Counted from the stretch's first letter, positions 27,503 to 40,438 are shown. The stretch: DNA of 64,000 bases from Variovorax paradoxus (GCF_009755665.1 NZ_CP046622.1:3596001-3660000), one strand, 5' to 3'. The notes: generated by a model from the sequence alone, not told the origin. Made by a program: numbers and translations.

Positions 27503-28374
27503 CGGTGAGCCTTGATGGATGCGAGGATGCCAAGAACGAACAGAAGCGCGGCCACCAGTTCGGTAGCCTGCGGCCAGCGGCCGTCCCAAAGAAAGGAATA
27601 GAGCAAGGCGAACAACGTCTCGCTCACGATCAACTGGCCGCACAGGCTGGCCGACAGGCGCTGGCTCGCGATATTCCACAGAATGGTAGCGAGCCATGAA
27701 GAACCGAACCCGCCTGCCAGTGCGAGCCAGACGAAGAGCATGCCTTGGGGTTGCGCGCGAAGCGTGGCCACATCGCTGCCCGCCGCCACCCACAGCAGCA
27801 GTGCGCCCACACCGGTCGCGATGCCAAGCCAATTGGCCCAGTCGGTGGCGTTGAGCTCGGCATGGCGCTGCAACCACGCGGCGTTGAGAAGGCCGTACAC
27901 CGTCCAGCTTGCCATCGCGCAAAGTGCCAGGGCAATGCCCCAGCCGAAGCGCGCGCCGTCTCCGGCAAGACCGTGCCGCGCCGACCAGGCGCCGTAGACC
28001 ATCAGCGCCATGCCCGCGCCCGTGAGCACCAGGCCGGGCAGCAGCGCCCGCATGCGCAGCCCCGCGGGCCGGCCGAGCAGCATCATCCAGACCGGGATGG
28101 TGCCGATGATGAGGCTGGGCACCTCGGTTCCCGCCGCCGCGATGCCGAAGGCCAGCAGCAGGTAATAGCCGCTGAACCCCAGCACGCTGAGGCCCAGCGC
28201 CGCCAACGCCTGCTGCCTGTTCGGCCAGCGCAGCGAAGCGGGCCGCGTGAACACTGCCAACCCCGAGATCGCACCGAACACCGCGAAACGCGCGGCCGTG
28301 ATGTCGACCATGCCGAAGTGGCCCACCATGCGCGGCGCCACGAACACCAGGCCCCAGAGCGCACCCGCGCCCAA
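27499..28374 (-). CDS. EamA-family (DMT) transporter
   Basis: 291 aa with ten hydrophobic helices in two EamA repeats (conserved patterns near AARFAVFGAISGL and SLIIGTIPVWMMLL, and again in the second half at LIVSETLFALLYSFLWDG). The only marked start is a TTG at 28374; the frame continues upstream through LTPRAWVGIAAG, which would complete the first helix, to the SDR stop codon. A CTG at 28410 overlapping that stop could be the true, translationally coupled start. Probably exports or imports a metabolite related to the operon. Confidence 0.8.
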   Translation of the reverse strand: MGAGALWGLVFVAPRMVGHFGMVDITAARFAVFGAISGLAVFTRPASLRWPNRQQALAALGLSVLGFSGYYLLLAFGIAAAGTEVPSLIIGTIPVWMMLLGRPAGLRMRALLPGLVLTGAGMALMVYGAWSARHGLAGDGARFGWGIALALCAMASWTVYGLLNAAWLQRHAELNATDWANWLGIATGVGALLLWVAAGSDVATLRAQPQGMLFVWLALAGGFGSSWLATILWNIASQRLSASLCGQLIVSETLFALLYSFLWDGRWPQATELVAALLFVLGILASIKAHR

Positions 28375-28406
28375 CCCGGCGGCAATGCCGACCCAGGCGC
28401 GCGGCG

Positions 28407-29189
28407 TCAGAGCGCGAACCCGTCGTCGGCGGCGATGACCGCGCCGTTCACGAAATGGCTCTGGCCGCTGGCCAGCAGCACGATGAGGCCGTCCAGGTCT
28501 TCAGGCTTGCCCACGCGTTTGCGCGGCAGCATGCTCACGAGCTTGGCGCCGCCTTCGGAGGCCCAATGGTCTTCGTTGAGTTCGGTGGTGATGTAGCCGG
28601 GGCACAGCGCATTCACGTTGATGCCGAAGCGGCCCCACTCGAGCGCCATGGCCTTGGTCATCTGCACCACGGCGGCCTTGCTCATGCAATAGGCGCCGAT
28701 CTGCGGCATGACCTTGAGCGCCGCCACCGAGGCGATGTTGATGATGCGCCCGCCGATGTAGGTGCCCGGCGCCGATCCCTTGGCGCGCGCCAGCATGCGC
28801 TTGCCTACTTCCTGCGCCACGAAGAAGGAGCCCTTCACGTTGGTGTCGAAGATGTAGTCGTAGTCGTCGGGGGTGACGTCCTGCAGGCGCTGCGTGGTGC
28901 TCACGCCCGAGTTGTTGACCAGGATGTCGATGGGGCCCACTTCGGTTTCAGCGCGCGCCACGGCGGCCTTGATGCTGCCGATTTCGGTCACGTCGAGCTC
29001 GACCACATGCGCATCGCCGCCCTCGCCTTCGATGCGGGCGCGCAGTTCCTTGAGCTTTTCGACCCGGCGGCTGGCCAGCACCACCGCGGCGCCGGCGCGC
29101 GCCAGCGTTTTTGCGAACTGCGCGCCCAGCCCGCTGGAAGCGCCGGTAACGAAAGCCACGCGGCCCGAAAGGTCGATGCTGTAAGCCAT
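28407..29189 (-). CDS. Short-chain dehydrogenase/reductase
   Basis: 260 aa classical SDR: TGASSGLGAQFA near residue 15, NNSG at about 92, catalytic Ser in NIASVAAL, and YCMSK with Tyr and Lys at about 165-169; PGYITTELNEDH follows. ASRRVEKL suggests NADP(H). It resembles 3-oxoacyl- or 3-hydroxyacyl-CoA dehydrogenases of catabolic operons. First gene of the operon with EamA and thioesterase; it diverges from the ETF-QO gene. Confidence 0.9.
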   Translation of the reverse strand: MAYSIDLSGRVAFVTGASSGLGAQFAKTLARAGAAVVLASRRVEKLKELRARIEGEGGDAHVVELDVTEIGSIKAAVARAETEVGPIDILVNNSGVSTTQRLQDVTPDDYDYIFDTNVKGSFFVAQEVGKRMLARAKGSAPGTYIGGRIINIASVAALKVMPQIGAYCMSKAAVVQMTKAMALEWGRFGINVNALCPGYITTELNEDHWASEGGAKLVSMLPRKRVGKPEDLDGLIVLLASGQSHFVNGAVIAADDGFAL

Positions 29190-29304
29190 GAAAAGCGGTC
29201 CTGTTGAGTCGTTGCCGAGTCGCCGAGGTGACGCCCTGCACTCACATAAAATGTTTCGCGCCCTCGAAGCGTCCGAGCCTCAAATCATTATCGACGAGAC
29301 CCAC

Positions 29305-31002
29305 ATGACCCACGACGAAATCCTCGCCCAGTTCGGCCCCCGCGAATCCATGGAATATGACGTGGTGGTCGTCGGCGGCGGCCCGGCCGGCCTGTCGACC
29401 GCCATCCGGCTCAAGCAGCTGGCCGCGCAGCACGAAAAGGAAATCTCGGTGGTGGTGCTCGAAAAGGGCTCCGAGCCCGGCGCACACATTCTCTCGGGCG
29501 CCATCATGGACCCGCGCGCGCTGAACGAGCTGCTGCCCGACTGGAAGGAGCAAGGCGCTCCGCTGAACCAGCCCGTCACCGACGACGCGATGGTGTTCCT
29601 GGGCGAAAAATCGGGCCTGCGCACCCCCAGCGCCTTTCTGCCGGCCTGCTTCCAGAACCACGGCAACTACATCATCAGCCTTGGAGCCTTCACCAAGTGG
29701 CTGGCGCAGCAGGCAGAAAACCTGGGTGTCGAGATCTTCCCGGGCTTTCCGGCGGCCGAGGTGCTCTACAACGAGAACGGCTCGGTACGCGGCGTGGCCA
29801 CCGGCAACATGGGTGTGGGCAAGGACGGCGAGCCGACCGAGAACTTCCAGCTGGGCATGGAGCTGTTGGGCAAGTACACGGTGTTTGCCGAAGGCGCGCG
29901 CGGCCACCTGGGCCGCCAGCTCATCGCCAGGTTCAAGCTCGACGAAGGCCGCGATCCGCAGACCTACGGCCTGGGCGTGAAGGAAGTGTGGGAAATCGAC
30001 CCCAAGCGCCATCAGCCGGGCTTTGTGCTGCACACCGCCGGCTGGCCGATGAAGAGCGACACCTACGGCGGCGCGTTCCTCTATCACATGGAGGACAACA
30101 AGATTTCCATGGGCTTCATCACGGGCCTGGACTACAGCAACCCCTACCTGAGCCCATTCGAGGAAATGCAGCGCTGGAAGCTGCACCCCAACATCCGCTG
30201 GTACCTCGAAGGCGACGAGGCCAAGGGCATCAAACCGGCCAAGCGCATCGGCTACGGCGCGCGCGCCATCACGGCCGGTGGCCTGTTGTCGCTGCCCAAG
30301 ACGGTGTTCCCGGGCGGCGCGCTGGTCGGCTGCGAGGCGGGCTACCTGAACGTGAGCCGCATCAAGGGCAGCCACGCCGCCATCAAGACGGGCATGCTGG
30401 CCGCCGAAGCCGCCTTCGACGCAGTGCAGGCCGGCCGCCAGCACGACGAGCTCACGGCCTACCCGGCCGCGTTCGAGAAGAGCTGGCTCTACACGGAGCT
30501 GAAGAAGGCGCGAAACTTCAAGGCCTGGTTCAAGAAGGGGCTGGGCATTGCCACGTTCATGAACGGCATCGAGCAGTGGCTGCTGAAGGGCAACATTCCG
30601 TGGACCCTGCACCGCAACAAGCCCGACCACATGTATCTCAAGCCGGCGGCGGAGTGCAAGCCCATCGTCTACCCGAAGCCGGACGGCAAGCTCACGTTCG
30701 ACCGGCTGTCGAGCGTGTTCATCAGCAACACCAATCACGAGGAGCAGCAGCCGGCCCACCTGACGCTCAAGGATGCGTCGGTTCCAGTGAACATCAACCT
30801 CTCGAAGTTCGCCGGTCCTGAAAGCCGCTACTGCCCGGCTGGTGTGTACGAGTTCGTGGGGACCGATGACGGCAAGCAGCGCCTGCAGATCAACGCGCAG
30901 AACTGCGTCCACTGCAAGACCTGCGACATCAAGGACCCGACGCAGAACATCGTGTGGGTTACGCCTGAGGGGGGCGGTGGGCCTAACTACGTGGGGATGT
31001 AA
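29305..31002 (+). CDS. etfD: Electron transfer flavoprotein-ubiquinone oxidoreductase
   Basis: 565 aa. The start at 29305 (MTHDEILAQFGPRESMEYDV) matches family length; an ATG at 29251 is in frame and cannot be fully excluded. FAD-binding VVVVGGGPAGLSTAIRLKQL is at about residues 19-38, a ubiquinone-site hydrophobic region lies mid-protein, and the C-terminal 4Fe-4S ligands are in CPAGVYEF and CVHCKTCDIKDP. It passes electrons from ETF, reduced by acyl-CoA dehydrogenases, to ubiquinone at the inner membrane. Monocistronic. Confidence 0.95.
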   Translation: MTHDEILAQFGPRESMEYDVVVVGGGPAGLSTAIRLKQLAAQHEKEISVVVLEKGSEPGAHILSGAIMDPRALNELLPDWKEQGAPLNQPVTDDAMVFLGEKSGLRTPSAFLPACFQNHGNYIISLGAFTKWLAQQAENLGVEIFPGFPAAEVLYNENGSVRGVATGNMGVGKDGEPTENFQLGMELLGKYTVFAEGARGHLGRQLIARFKLDEGRDPQTYGLGVKEVWEIDPKRHQPGFVLHTAGWPMKSDTYGGAFLYHMEDNKISMGFITGLDYSNPYLSPFEEMQRWKLHPNIRWYLEGDEAKGIKPAKRIGYGARAITAGGLLSLPKTVFPGGALVGCEAGYLNVSRIKGSHAAIKTGMLAAEAAFDAVQAGRQHDELTAYPAAFEKSWLYTELKKARNFKAWFKKGLGIATFMNGIEQWLLKGNIPWTLHRNKPDHMYLKPAAECKPIVYPKPDGKLTFDRLSSVFISNTNHEEQQPAHLTLKDASVPVNINLSKFAGPESRYCPAGVYEFVGTDDGKQRLQINAQNCVHCKTCDIKDPTQNIVWVTPEGGGGPNYVGM

Positions 31003-31355
31003 CTCCTCCAGGTTGTTGTTTTAGGCGCTCTTGTTCAGGGCGCTCTGGTTCTGGGCTGTCTTGTTGAGGGCTCTTGTTCAGGGCTTGTGCAAAGGCCACC
31101 GGGTACTCCCCTCCGCGAATGTCCCCCGCCTTCGGCTCCTCCTTTATTTCGCTGCGGGGAGCACCCGATGCCCTGTGCACTGGGCATGCTGCTGGTGTAT
31201 CGCTGATCAACCGCCTCTCTTTGCAACGCACCCGCTGGCGGGGTGCCTTGCGCAGCGAAATAAAGGAGGAGGCCGCAGGCCGGGGGACATTCGCGGAGAA
31301 AGGTACCCCGTCGGCGGGTACGCGCCCTGAAAAGACCCAAAGTTCAGCTGAGGCC
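31003..31355. other. Intergenic region with long inverted repeat, no gene
   Basis: 353 bp between the ETF-QO gene and the end of the 5-oxoprolinase gene. The first 75 bp hold several copies of a short degenerate unit like TTGTTCAGGGC or CTTGTTGAGGGC. The rest is dominated by the inverted repeat at 31101-31309. Short open frames exist on both strands but mirror each other because of the repeat. Confidence 0.6.
31101..31309. repeat. Long imperfect inverted repeat (repetitive extragenic element)
   Basis: The left arm (31101-31156) and right arm (31251-31309) are inverted copies of about 57 nt with only a few differences. They share CTCCGCGAATGTCCCCCG and CTCCTCCTTTATTTCGCTGC in the same order. 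The 94-nt centre contains a GCCCTGTGCACTGGGC-type hairpin. Each arm holds its own small CG-rich stem. It sits just past two converging genes, a common place for REP- or MITE-like elements. No coding capacity. Confidence 0.75.
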
Positions 31356-35000
<3,645 letters not shown>

Positions 35001-35045
35001 TGGAAGAAAGAAGGAGTCTTCGCCAAGGGAAAAAGGTAGTTCGGA

Positions 35046-36338
35046 TCAGTTCTGGCGCAGGTCGCGCCCGCGGGTCTCCGGCAGGCACAGCGCCACCACG
35101 ACAACCATGGCGTAGGCCACCGCGGCGCACACGCCAATGGCCGTGCCAAGCGGAAGATGCATGCGGTCGCTCAACACGCCCACCAGGGCCGGAAAGGTGG
35201 CGCCGATGCCGCGCCCGAAGTTGTAGCAAAAACCTTGCCCCGAGCCGCGCAGCTCATTGGGGAACAGCTCGGACAGGAAGGCACCCGCGCCGCTGAAAAT
35301 GCCCGACATGAAGAAGCCGAGCGGAAAGCCGAGCAGCAGCATCAGGCTGTCGGTAATGGGCAGCAGCGTGTATGCATAGACCAGCGACCCCGCGCCGATG
35401 GCGAACAGGATGAAGGCGCGGCGGCGGCCCAGGCGATCTGAGAGATAGGCGCCGCACAGGTAGCCGATGAAGGCGCCGACGATGAACATGAACTGGTACC
35501 CGCCTGAACCCAGCACCGTGAGATGCCGCTCGTTCTTCAGGAAGGTCGGCAGCCACACGCCGATGGCGTAGTAGCCGCCCTGCATGCCCGTGAACAGCAG
35601 GCTCGCGAGCACGGTGGTGCCCAGCATGCCCGGCTTGAAGATCGCGAGGAAGTTGCCGCTGCGCTCGCCGCGTTCGACGGCCGCGCGGCTTTGCACGTAG
35701 ATCTCCGGGTCGCGGATCGAGCGGCGGATGAACACGATCAGCACCGCCGGCAGCAGGCCCAGCATGAACATGACGCGCCACGAATACTCAGGCGGCAAGA
35801 ACGAGAACAGCGCCATCGACACGAGCACCGCCGCGCCCCACCCCACAGCCCAGCTGCTCTGCACCAGGCCTACCGCCTTCCCCCGGTAGGCCGGCCGGAT
35901 CATCTCGGCAATGAGCACCGAGCCCACTGCCCATTCGCCGCCGAAGCCGAGGCCCTGCAGCGTGCGCGCAATCAGCAGCTGCTCAGGCGTTTGCGCGAGG
36001 CCGCAGGCAAAGGTGAAGATCGCGAACACCAGGATGGTGAGCTGCAGGATGCGCACCCGCCCGTACTTGTCGGCCAGGATGCCGGCGCCCCAGCCACCAA
36101 TGGCCGAGGCCACCAATGTGGCGGTGCCGATCAGCCCCACCTCGGTCTTGCTCATGCCCCACAGCGACAGCAGGATGGGCGTGACCAGCGGCAGCGTGTA
36201 GTAGTCGAACGCATCGACCGCATAGCCGCTGAACGACGCGGTGAGCGTGCGTTTTTCGTTCGGGTTGAGCGTGCGCAGCCAGCTGCCTTCGGCTTGTGCG
36301 TCGGCGGCCGTCTGCGCGGCGTCGAGGGTGGTCTTCAT
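35046..36338 (-). CDS. MFS transporter (sialate/metabolite:H+ symporter type)
   Basis: 430 aa, twelve membrane helices. The start at 36338 is preceded by GGAGA. Major-facilitator signatures: GILADKYGRVRILQLTIL after helix 2 and GAYLSDRLGRRRAFILFA in the second half; RTLQGLGFGGEWAVGSVLI in helix 4 is typical of the SHS/AAHS branch that imports organic acids with protons. Lying between the cyclase-like gene and 5-oxoprolinase, its cargo is likely pyroglutamate, D-glutamate or a related acid. This is inference. Confidence 0.88.
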   Translation of the reverse strand: MKTTLDAAQTAADAQAEGSWLRTLNPNEKRTLTASFSGYAVDAFDYYTLPLVTPILLSLWGMSKTEVGLIGTATLVASAIGGWGAGILADKYGRVRILQLTILVFAIFTFACGLAQTPEQLLIARTLQGLGFGGEWAVGSVLIAEMIRPAYRGKAVGLVQSSWAVGWGAAVLVSMALFSFLPPEYSWRVMFMLGLLPAVLIVFIRRSIRDPEIYVQSRAAVERGERSGNFLAIFKPGMLGTTVLASLLFTGMQGGYYAIGVWLPTFLKNERHLTVLGSGGYQFMFIVGAFIGYLCGAYLSDRLGRRRAFILFAIGAGSLVYAYTLLPITDSLMLLLGFPLGFFMSGIFSGAGAFLSELFPNELRGSGQGFCYNFGRGIGATFPALVGVLSDRMHLPLGTAIGVCAAVAYAMVVVVALCLPETRGRDLRQN

Positions 36339-36379
36339 CGGTTGTCTCCAGGTATGAAATTTGGGGAAGGAACAGCGGC

Positions 36380-37195
36380 CTAGAACGCAGCCAGTCGGTG
36401 ATGCAGCAGGTCGGTCACGAGCATCGAGCCCGGCGCATGCGTGATGGCGAACGGCAGCCTGGCGGCGGCCAGCGCGGCCTGGGGCGTGACGCCGCAGGCC
36501 CAGAACACGGGAAGTTCGTCGGGCATGACCTCGACTGCATCGCCGTAGTCGGGATCGGCAATCGACCGGATGCCGATCAGCGCCGGATCGCCGATGTGCA
36601 CCGGCGCGCCGTGCACCGCCGGAAAGCGCGACGTGATCTGCACCGCACGAATGGCGTCGGCCGCCCGCAGCGGACGCATCGACACCACCATCGGCCCATG
36701 GAACAGGCCCGCCGGCGCGGTGGCCACCGACGTGCGGTACATCGCCACGTTGCGGCCCTGCTCCACATGGCGCAGCACAATGCCCTCGGCCATCAGCGCG
36801 TGCTCGAAGGTGAAGGAGCAACCGATGACAAAGCTCACCATGTCGTCGTTCCAGAGGGCGCGCACGTCGGTGGGCTCGTCGACCATCACACCGTCCCGCC
36901 ACACGCGGTAGCGCGGCAGGTCGGTGCGAATGTCGATGTCCTCGCCGAGCGCCGGCAACGCGGGGTCACCGGCTTCGGACACGCCGAGCAACGGGCACGG
37001 CTTGGGGTTGGCCTGGCAAAAGCGCAGGAAGTCGGCGGCGTGCGCTTTCGGCAGGATCACGAGGTTGCCTTGCACATGGGCACTGGCCAGCCCACTGGTG
37101 TGGGCGGCCAGTGCGCCGCTGCGGCAGGCCTGGCGCACAGCCAGCGCGCTGCTCGCCGCGCCGGGTTGTTCTACGAAGGATTGGCGGTTCGACAT
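36380..37195 (-). CDS. D-glutamate cyclase-like putative hydro-lyase (DUF1445)
   Basis: 271 aa. Matches the putative hydro-lyase / DUF1445 family by ARQACRSG-like opening (here [19 protein letters not shown]), [38 protein letters not shown], and the C-terminal [14 protein letters not shown] with [12 protein letters not shown]. The related domain in vertebrate DGLUCY converts D-glutamate to 5-oxo-D-proline. Encoded with 5-oxoprolinase and a permease, so conversion of D-glutamate or a similar acid to 5-oxoproline is plausible. Forty-one bp before the permease gene. Confidence 0.85.
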   Translation of the reverse strand: MSNRQSFVEQPGAASSALAVRQACRSGALAAHTSGLASAHVQGNLVILPKAHAADFLRFCQANPKPCPLLGVSEAGDPALPALGEDIDIRTDLPRYRVWRDGVMVDEPTDVRALWNDDMVSFVIGCSFTFEHALMAEGIVLRHVEQGRNVAMYRTSVATAPAGLFHGPMVVSMRPLRAADAIRAVQITSRFPAVHGAPVHIGDPALIGIRSIADPDYGDAVEVMPDELPVFWACGVTPQAALAAARLPFAITHAPGSMLVTDLLHHRLAAF

Positions 37196-37286
37196 TTGGC
37201 GTTTTCGATGCCGGATGCATCGCTGTGGTGTGATTCGACGGATTGTGGGAATCCGCGCTCACGAACGCCAACGCAAAGTTTCTCGC

Positions 37287-38192
37287 TCAGCTCATCGATT
37301 TTTTCGATGACCCTTGGCGGTGCGAAGCGTGCACCACGGCGGAGCCGAGCGCGGCCTCGGGCAGCGGAGAAGACGGGTCGTCGCGGTAGCTCGCGTAGAT
37401 GGGCAGCGGCTCCAGCGTGTCGTCGCACGGCAGCACCCGCAGCGGCAGGCGTCGCGCCAGCGGCTCGACCACCGCACGAGGCAGCGTCGCCACGCCAAAG
37501 CCCGCCTCCACCAGCTGCGCCATCGCCGAGATCGACGAGATCGCGTGCACACGCGGCGGCGGGCTGCCGGCATCGCGAAACAGCTCGAGCAGCGCCACAT
37601 GCGGCTGCGAGCCTCGCTGAAATGTCAGCAGGTCGAGCGAAAGCAGGTCCGGCAATCGGTAGCGCCGCTTCAGGTGCAGCTCGCGGTGGCCGACAAAGCA
37701 CATGGGCATGGGCGGCACGGCGCGGGTTCGCACGCCGTCGCCGGCGGCGGGCAGCGCGGCAAACACCAGGTCCTGCTTGCCGCGCTGCAACTGGTCGACC
37801 AGCACCGGCGTGGTTTCGACGGTGAGCTCCAGCTCGAAGTCCGGATGCGTCGCCTGCATGTGCTTGAGCCACCCGGTGAGCCAGCTGTGCACCACCGACT
37901 CGATGGCGCCCACGCGCAGCACGGCCTCGCGCACGGCGCCCGAGCCCATTTCGGCCTTGATGTGCATCTGCATCTCGAGCAGCTTCTGCGCAAAGGCGTG
38001 AAAGCGCTGCCCCGCCACCGTGAGTCGAAACTGCTTGTCGCGCCGGTCGAGCAGCAGCACGCCCAGCTCGCGCTCGAGCGCGGCAATGCGGCTGGAGAGC
38101 GCCGATTGAGTGAGGTGCAGCTTCTCGGCCGCACGGGTGACGCTCTTGAGCGCGACGGCCCAGTGAAAGGCTTCAACGAATCGCAGGTTCAT
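37287..38192 (-). CDS. LysR-family transcriptional regulator of the 5-oxoproline operon
   Basis: 301 aa from ATG at 38192, which gives MNLRFVEAFHWAVALKSVTR as in typical LysR starts; 33 more codons are open upstream but overlap the divergent promoter. Helix-turn-helix residues: TRAAEKLHLTQSALSSRIAA. The effector domain follows, with AGFGVATLPRAVVEPLA. It is read in the same direction as the cyclase-permease-oxoprolinase genes, 91 bp ahead of them, and probably regulates them. It diverges from the DenD-like gene. Confidence 0.88.
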   Translation of the reverse strand: MNLRFVEAFHWAVALKSVTRAAEKLHLTQSALSSRIAALERELGVLLLDRRDKQFRLTVAGQRFHAFAQKLLEMQMHIKAEMGSGAVREAVLRVGAIESVVHSWLTGWLKHMQATHPDFELELTVETTPVLVDQLQRGKQDLVFAALPAAGDGVRTRAVPPMPMCFVGHRELHLKRRYRLPDLLSLDLLTFQRGSQPHVALLELFRDAGSPPPRVHAISSISAMAQLVEAGFGVATLPRAVVEPLARRLPLRVLPCDDTLEPLPIYASYRDDPSSPLPEAALGSAVVHASHRQGSSKKSMS

Positions 38193-38293
38193 CGTTTTCC
38201 GGTCGCCCGGTTCCTTGATTGCGCGAGCCGCGAGTGTCGCCTGAGCGGCCCGTTCCGCTGCGCTATGCTCGTTGCGAAGGAGACAAGACAACC

Positions 38294-39310
38294 ATGCAGA
38301 TCGTCATTACCGGCGGCGCCGGCTTCGTTGGCGCCCGCCTTGCCCGCACACTGCTGAAGCAGGGGCGCCTTTCGCTTGCCGGCGCCCTGGCGCGCGACAT
38401 TTCCCGCATCACGCTGGTCGACCGCGTCGCGCCGCCAGCCGACCTTGCGGCCGACCCACGCATTGCCGCCGCGCTCGGCGACCTGAACGAGCAACTGGCT
38501 TCGCCCGATGCGGCGCTCTGGCGCGAAGCCGACGCCATCTTTCACCTGGCCGCTGCAGTGAGCGGCGAATGCGAGGCCGATTTCGATCTGGGCATGCGCA
38601 GCAACTTCGCAGCCACGCACGCCCTGCTCGACAAGGCGCGCGCCGTGGGCACCCGGCCGCTGGTGGTGTTTGCCAGCTCGCTCGCAGTGTTTGGCGATTC
38701 ACCCGAGCAGCCCCTGCCGCCGGTGATCGAAGACCACACGCTGCCCACTCCGCAGACCAGCTACGGCATCCAGAAGTTCATCGGCGAGCAGCTGGTGGCC
38801 GATTACACGCGCAAGGGCTTCATCCGCGGGCGCAGCGTGCGCCTGATGACCGTGAGCGTGCGCCCCGGCAAGCCCAACGGCGCAGCGTCGGGCTTTTTCA
38901 GCGGCATGATCCGCGAGCCGCTCGCGGGCATTCGCGCCGCCTGCCCGGTGCCCGACGAAACACCGGTGGCCATCGCCTCGCCGGCCCGCACCGTCGAAGG
39001 TATCATCCGCGCCGCAGAGGCAAGCGACGCCGAATGGGGCCCGCGCACCGCGCTGAACCTGCCTTCGCTTTCCACCACGGTGGGCGAGATGGCTGCCGCG
39101 CTCGAGCGCGTGGCCGGCCAGGCCGCCACCGCCCTGCTCGACCGCACACCAGATCCGGCCATCCAGCGCATCGTGAAAACCTGGCCCGGACGCATCGAAA
39201 CCGCCCGCGCCAAACGCCTGGGACTCTCGGCGGACGCCGATTTCGAAGTAGTTATTCGTGATTACGTCCGTGAAAATCCCGACGCGGTGAAGCTCCCTGT
39301 TACGGCATAG
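38294..39310 (+). CDS. denD: NAD-dependent epimerase/dehydratase-family dehydrogenase (D-erythronate dehydrogenase-like)
   Basis: 338 aa. GAAGGAG lies 11 nt before ATG 38294. Extended SDR: ITGGAGFVGARLART at the N-terminus, catalytic Ser region VVFASSLAVFGDSP, and TSYGIQKFIGEQLV with the Tyr-x3-Lys pair. The insert with RLMTVSVRPGKPNGAASGF matches the DenD branch that oxidises D-erythronate to 2-oxo-tetronate. The partner kinase, decarboxylase and isomerase genes of a den/otn cluster are absent. A TRAP transporter follows, consistent with uptake of a sugar acid. Substrate is inferred. Confidence 0.83.
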   Translation: MQIVITGGAGFVGARLARTLLKQGRLSLAGALARDISRITLVDRVAPPADLAADPRIAAALGDLNEQLASPDAALWREADAIFHLAAAVSGECEADFDLGMRSNFAATHALLDKARAVGTRPLVVFASSLAVFGDSPEQPLPPVIEDHTLPTPQTSYGIQKFIGEQLVADYTRKGFIRGRSVRLMTVSVRPGKPNGAASGFFSGMIREPLAGIRAACPVPDETPVAIASPARTVEGIIRAAEASDAEWGPRTALNLPSLSTTVGEMAAALERVAGQAATALLDRTPDPAIQRIVKTWPGRIETARAKRLGLSADADFEVVIRDYVRENPDAVKLPVTA

Positions 39311-39380
39311 TCGGCGGCTGCCCGCGGAGTTTGCTTTTTTCGCTTTTTCTTCGCGCCTTCTTTTCTCTGGAGACAACACA

Positions 39381-40352
39381 ATGAAATTGACCCGACTGGC
39401 CGCCGGCCTGGTTCTGGGCATGTGCATGGCGTGCGCCGCCTTCGCGCAGACCACCATGAAAATCAGCATTTCGACCGCGCAGAACTCGCACCAGGGTGTT
39501 GCGATCGACGTCTTTGCGAAGGAAGTCGAAAAGCGCACCGGCGGACGCTACAAGGTCCAGACCTTCTACAACGGCTCCTTGGGCGGCGAACGCGAGTCGA
39601 TCGAAGCCGTGCAGCTCGGTACGCAAGAGCTGGCTTTCTCCTCGACCGGCCCGGTGCCGAATTTTGTGCCCGAGACAAAAATCCTCGACGTGCCCTTCCT
39701 GTTCCGCGACAAGGCCCATGCGCGCGCCGTGCTCGACGGCCCGATCGGCCAGGACCTGCTGACCAAGTTCGACGCCAAGGGTTTCAAGGCGCTGGCCTGG
39801 GCCGAAAACGGCTTCCGCCACATGACCAACAGCAAGCGCGACGTGAAGGCGCCGGAAGACCTCAAGGGCCTGAAGATGCGCACCATGGAAAACCCGGTGC
39901 ACATTGCGGCCTACAAGACCTTCGGGATCGTCACCACGCCGATGGCCTTCCCCGAAGTGTTCACCGCCTTGCAGCAGGGCACGGTCGACGGCCAGGAGAA
40001 CCCGCTGTCGGTGATCATCTCGGCCAAGTTCGACCAGGTGCAAAAGCACCTTTCGCTCACCGGGCACGTCTACTCGCCGTGCATCTTCGTAATGAACAAG
40101 GCAACCTTCGACAAGCTCAGCGCGGCTGACAAGCAGGCCTTCCTCGACGCTGCGAAAGAAGGCACCAAGGCCAATCGCGCACGCGTGGACGAAGACGACG
40201 CCAAGGGCGTGGCCGACTTGCGCGCCAAGGGCATGACGGTGATCGACAACATCGACAAGACCAAGTTCGTCACCGCCCTGGGGCCGGTAAATGCCCAGTT
40301 CGAAAAGGACTTCGGCAAGGCCAACCTCGACAAGATCCGCGAGTTCAAGTGA
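39381..40352 (+). CDS. dctP: TRAP transporter substrate-binding protein
   Basis: 323 aa. Signal peptide of about 22 residues (ends CAAFAQ) exports it to the periplasm. DctP-family features: SHQGVAIDVFAKEVEKRTGG, GGERESIEAVQLGTQELAF, LKGLKMRTMENPVHIAAYK with the ligand-carboxylate Arg, and VFTALQQGTVDGQENPL. It delivers an organic or sugar acid to DctQM. CTGGAGACAAC precedes the start. Placed 70 bp after the DenD-like gene; a terminator hairpin separates it from dctQ, so it is probably made in excess. Confidence 0.93.
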   Translation: MKLTRLAAGLVLGMCMACAAFAQTTMKISISTAQNSHQGVAIDVFAKEVEKRTGGRYKVQTFYNGSLGGERESIEAVQLGTQELAFSSTGPVPNFVPETKILDVPFLFRDKAHARAVLDGPIGQDLLTKFDAKGFKALAWAENGFRHMTNSKRDVKAPEDLKGLKMRTMENPVHIAAYKTFGIVTTPMAFPEVFTALQQGTVDGQENPLSVIISAKFDQVQKHLSLTGHVYSPCIFVMNKATFDKLSAADKQAFLDAAKEGTKANRARVDEDDAKGVADLRAKGMTVIDNIDKTKFVTALGPVNAQFEKDFGKANLDKIREFK

Positions 40353-40385
40353 ATTCGGTGGTGCTATCTCTTCGATAGCATCGGT

Positions 40386-40416
40386 GCCCGCTCAGTTCGA
40401 TCTGGCGGGCTTTTTT
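40386..40416 (+). terminator. Intrinsic terminator/attenuator between dctP and dctQ
   Basis: GCCCGC (40386-40391) pairs with GCGGGC (40405-40410), extended by CAG/CTG with a one-base bulge, and is followed at once by six T residues. It lies inside the TRAP operon and should let dctP be transcribed more than dctQM. Confidence 0.75.
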
Positions 40417-40438
40417 GTTTTCAACATCACGACTGCAG

